A stretch of DNA of 39,739 bases from a virus. The stretch lies in IMG/VR virus record IMGVR_UViG_3300009157_000030, positions 1 through 39,739 of that record. One strand, written 5' to 3'. Of this stretch, positions 38,566-39,739 are shown piece by piece. Made by a program: the position numbers and the translations under genes. The notes beneath the pieces are model-generated. The model saw nothing but the letters and a program-made list of their open reading frames with translations, did not search any database and was not told the origin of the DNA. The first letter of the stretch is position 1; the number at the start of each line of letters is the position of its first letter.

Positions 38566-39739
38566 ATGTCTGATTTAGAGGAACTCATTTTAAAACGACC
38601 AAGGGAATTTCTCCCAAAACAACGTCAAGTTTTTGACTTTGTATTTATGGATAATATTGGTGAAAATGGAAAGAATATGAATAACTATGTTTTATATAGT
38701 GGTGCTGTCGGTGCAGGAAAAACAATGCTTTTAGCACACGTTGGAATTAAAGCAGCGATGGATTACCCAAAAAGCATAGGTTTCGTTGGATCAAAATCAT
38801 ACACACAATTGCGAGATGTAATTTTTAAAACATTTTGCGATGAGATAGACATGTATCAAGAAGAATTAAATAAAAATGACATTCCAGTTCAATTGGCCGT
38901 CTATACAATTTCGCCTGGAAAAATGAACATCGTTTTTTATAATGGATCAGAAATTTGGTTTAGATCATGTGACGATGCAGAGAAAATAAAAGGTAGAAAT
39001 TTAGATTGGTTCGAACTCGATGAACCAATTGAGATGTCCGTTGATATTTTTAAACAACTAATGGCACGTTTAAGAAATAAAAACATGCCGTTGCATTTTG
39101 GATTATTGGCAACAAATCCAGGTGCAGAAAACCATTGGATTTATCAATACTTTTATTCTGATAAAAAAGATGGTTATTTTGCAGTAGAAACAAGCACATA
39201 CGACAATGTTCTCATTCCAAACTATGAAGAATATATTAAGAGCATGGAATCTCGTTATGATGCAGATTGGGTTCGAAGATTTCTAAAAGGAAAATGGGGT
39301 GCATTCGCAGGTCAGATTTATAAAATGTTTGATCCGGAATCAGAGAATCCTGATCATAAAAAAGTAGTCCGGCCATTCACACTTAAAAATTTTAACAATT
39401 TTGATAAATTCATAGCGGGAGTAGATTGGGGTATTCGTGATCCATGCTGCGTTCTCGTTATTATGAAAACAAAAGAAAACAATCTTTTCGTTGTTGAAGA
39501 AATATACGAATCAGAAAAAACATCGGGTGAAATAGCACATATAATTTCCGATCTTCACACGAAGTATCACTTTACAAAAGTATATGTTGATCCATCTGCT
39601 GCCGATCTAACAACTCAAGCATTTAATCTTGGTGTTCCATGTGGAAGGTATGATAATAATGAGGTTCATTCATATGCGAACAATGATGTTAAACCAGGAA
39701 TAGCAAAACTTCAATCAATTTTCAAAAACCATGTAATAA
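38566..39739 (+). CDS. terL: Terminase large subunit (3' partial)
   Basis: 391 residues visible, cut by the right edge. Walker A GAVGAGKT (46-53), Walker B WFELDEP (148-154) and LLATNP (motif III) form the packaging ATPase. The nuclease half starts at GVDWGIRDP (285-293) and has VDPSAAD near 341-347; the last Asp is off-window. It would cut the concatemer and pump DNA into the head. GGTG lies seven bases upstream of ATG 38566. Portal and protease genes are expected just beyond the edge. Confidence 0.9.
   Translation, partial: MSDLEELILKRPREFLPKQRQVFDFVFMDNIGENGKNMNNYVLYSGAVGAGKTMLLAHVGIKAAMDYPKSIGFVGSKSYTQLRDVIFKTFCDEIDMYQEELNKNDIPVQLAVYTISPGKMNIVFYNGSEIWFRSCDDAEKIKGRNLDWFELDEPIEMSVDIFKQLMARLRNKNMPLHFGLLATNPGAENHWIYQYFYSDKKDGYFAVETSTYDNVLIPNYEEYIKSMESRYDADWVRRFLKGKWGAFAGQIYKMFDPESENPDHKKVVRPFTLKNFNNFDKFIAGVDWGIRDPCCVLVIMKTKENNLFVVEEIYESEKTSGEIAHIISDLHTKYHFTKVYVDPSAADLTTQAFNLGVPCGRYDNNEVHSYANNDVKPGIAKLQSIFKNHVI

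Overview
The window is most of the genome of a tailed double-stranded DNA virus (Caudoviricetes-type), AT-rich and densely packed. The host is probably an archaeon. Four promoters read as archaeal BRE/TATA boxes with fixed geometry, there is an archaeal Hjc-type Holliday junction resolvase, and most Shine-Dalgarno sites are GGTGA or GGAGG, matching the archaeal 16S 3' end. No sigma-70 promoter, tRNA gene, integrase, DNA polymerase or recognisable cell-wall hydrolase was found. The host group cannot be named from this sequence. The left edge cuts the major capsid gene and the right edge cuts the large terminase, so portal and protease genes probably lie in the missing part of a circular or permuted genome.

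Layout. (1) 1-15943, rightward virion module: capsid protein, an embedded RecB-like nuclease, neck proteins, two proteins that put different adhesion domains (DUF2341/LamG and PKD/BspA-type leucine-rich repeats) on one duplicated C-terminal neck domain, tail tube, frameshifted tail chaperone, tape measure, tail-tip proteins and a cassette of small membrane proteins. (2) 15943-16034, hairpins between convergent operons. (3) 27482-16098, one long leftward operon of mostly overlapping genes: two small zincins, PrimPol, Hjc, a nucleotidyltransferase-like protein, a cysteine-synthase-like enzyme, a glycosyltransferase-like protein, an SGNH hydrolase, an NDT-like enzyme and many small unknowns. (4) 27484-27749, a divergent control region with palindromic operators. 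(5) 27749-30848, a rightward block of very small genes plus a RadC-like protein, with its own Shine-Dalgarno style (GGAGTGT) and almost no GATC. (6) 30849-31634, a long AT-rich non-coding region with repeats, the best origin candidate. (7) 31635-39739, rightward: zinc-ribbon proteins, a DnaJ-finger/MazG-like fusion, a serine-acetyltransferase-like enzyme, SF3 helicase, terminase small-subunit candidate, DnaQ-like exonuclease and large terminase.

How it may work together (inference). The same TATA-N9-GACATAATA promoter heads the leftward operon, both halves of the GATC-poor block and the 36 kb operon, with TGACATWATGTCA palindromes nearby, so one regulator could control all four. PrimPol and the SF3 helicase would replicate DNA from the 31 kb region. 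Hjc, the RecB-like nuclease and the DnaQ-like exonuclease would resolve and process it for the terminase. The CysE-like and CysK-like enzymes together could make cysteine from serine. The most notable observations are the promoter/operator regulon, the swapped adhesion domains on a duplicated neck domain, the paired T-arm-like hairpins after the two major structural genes, and the GATC-depleted block.
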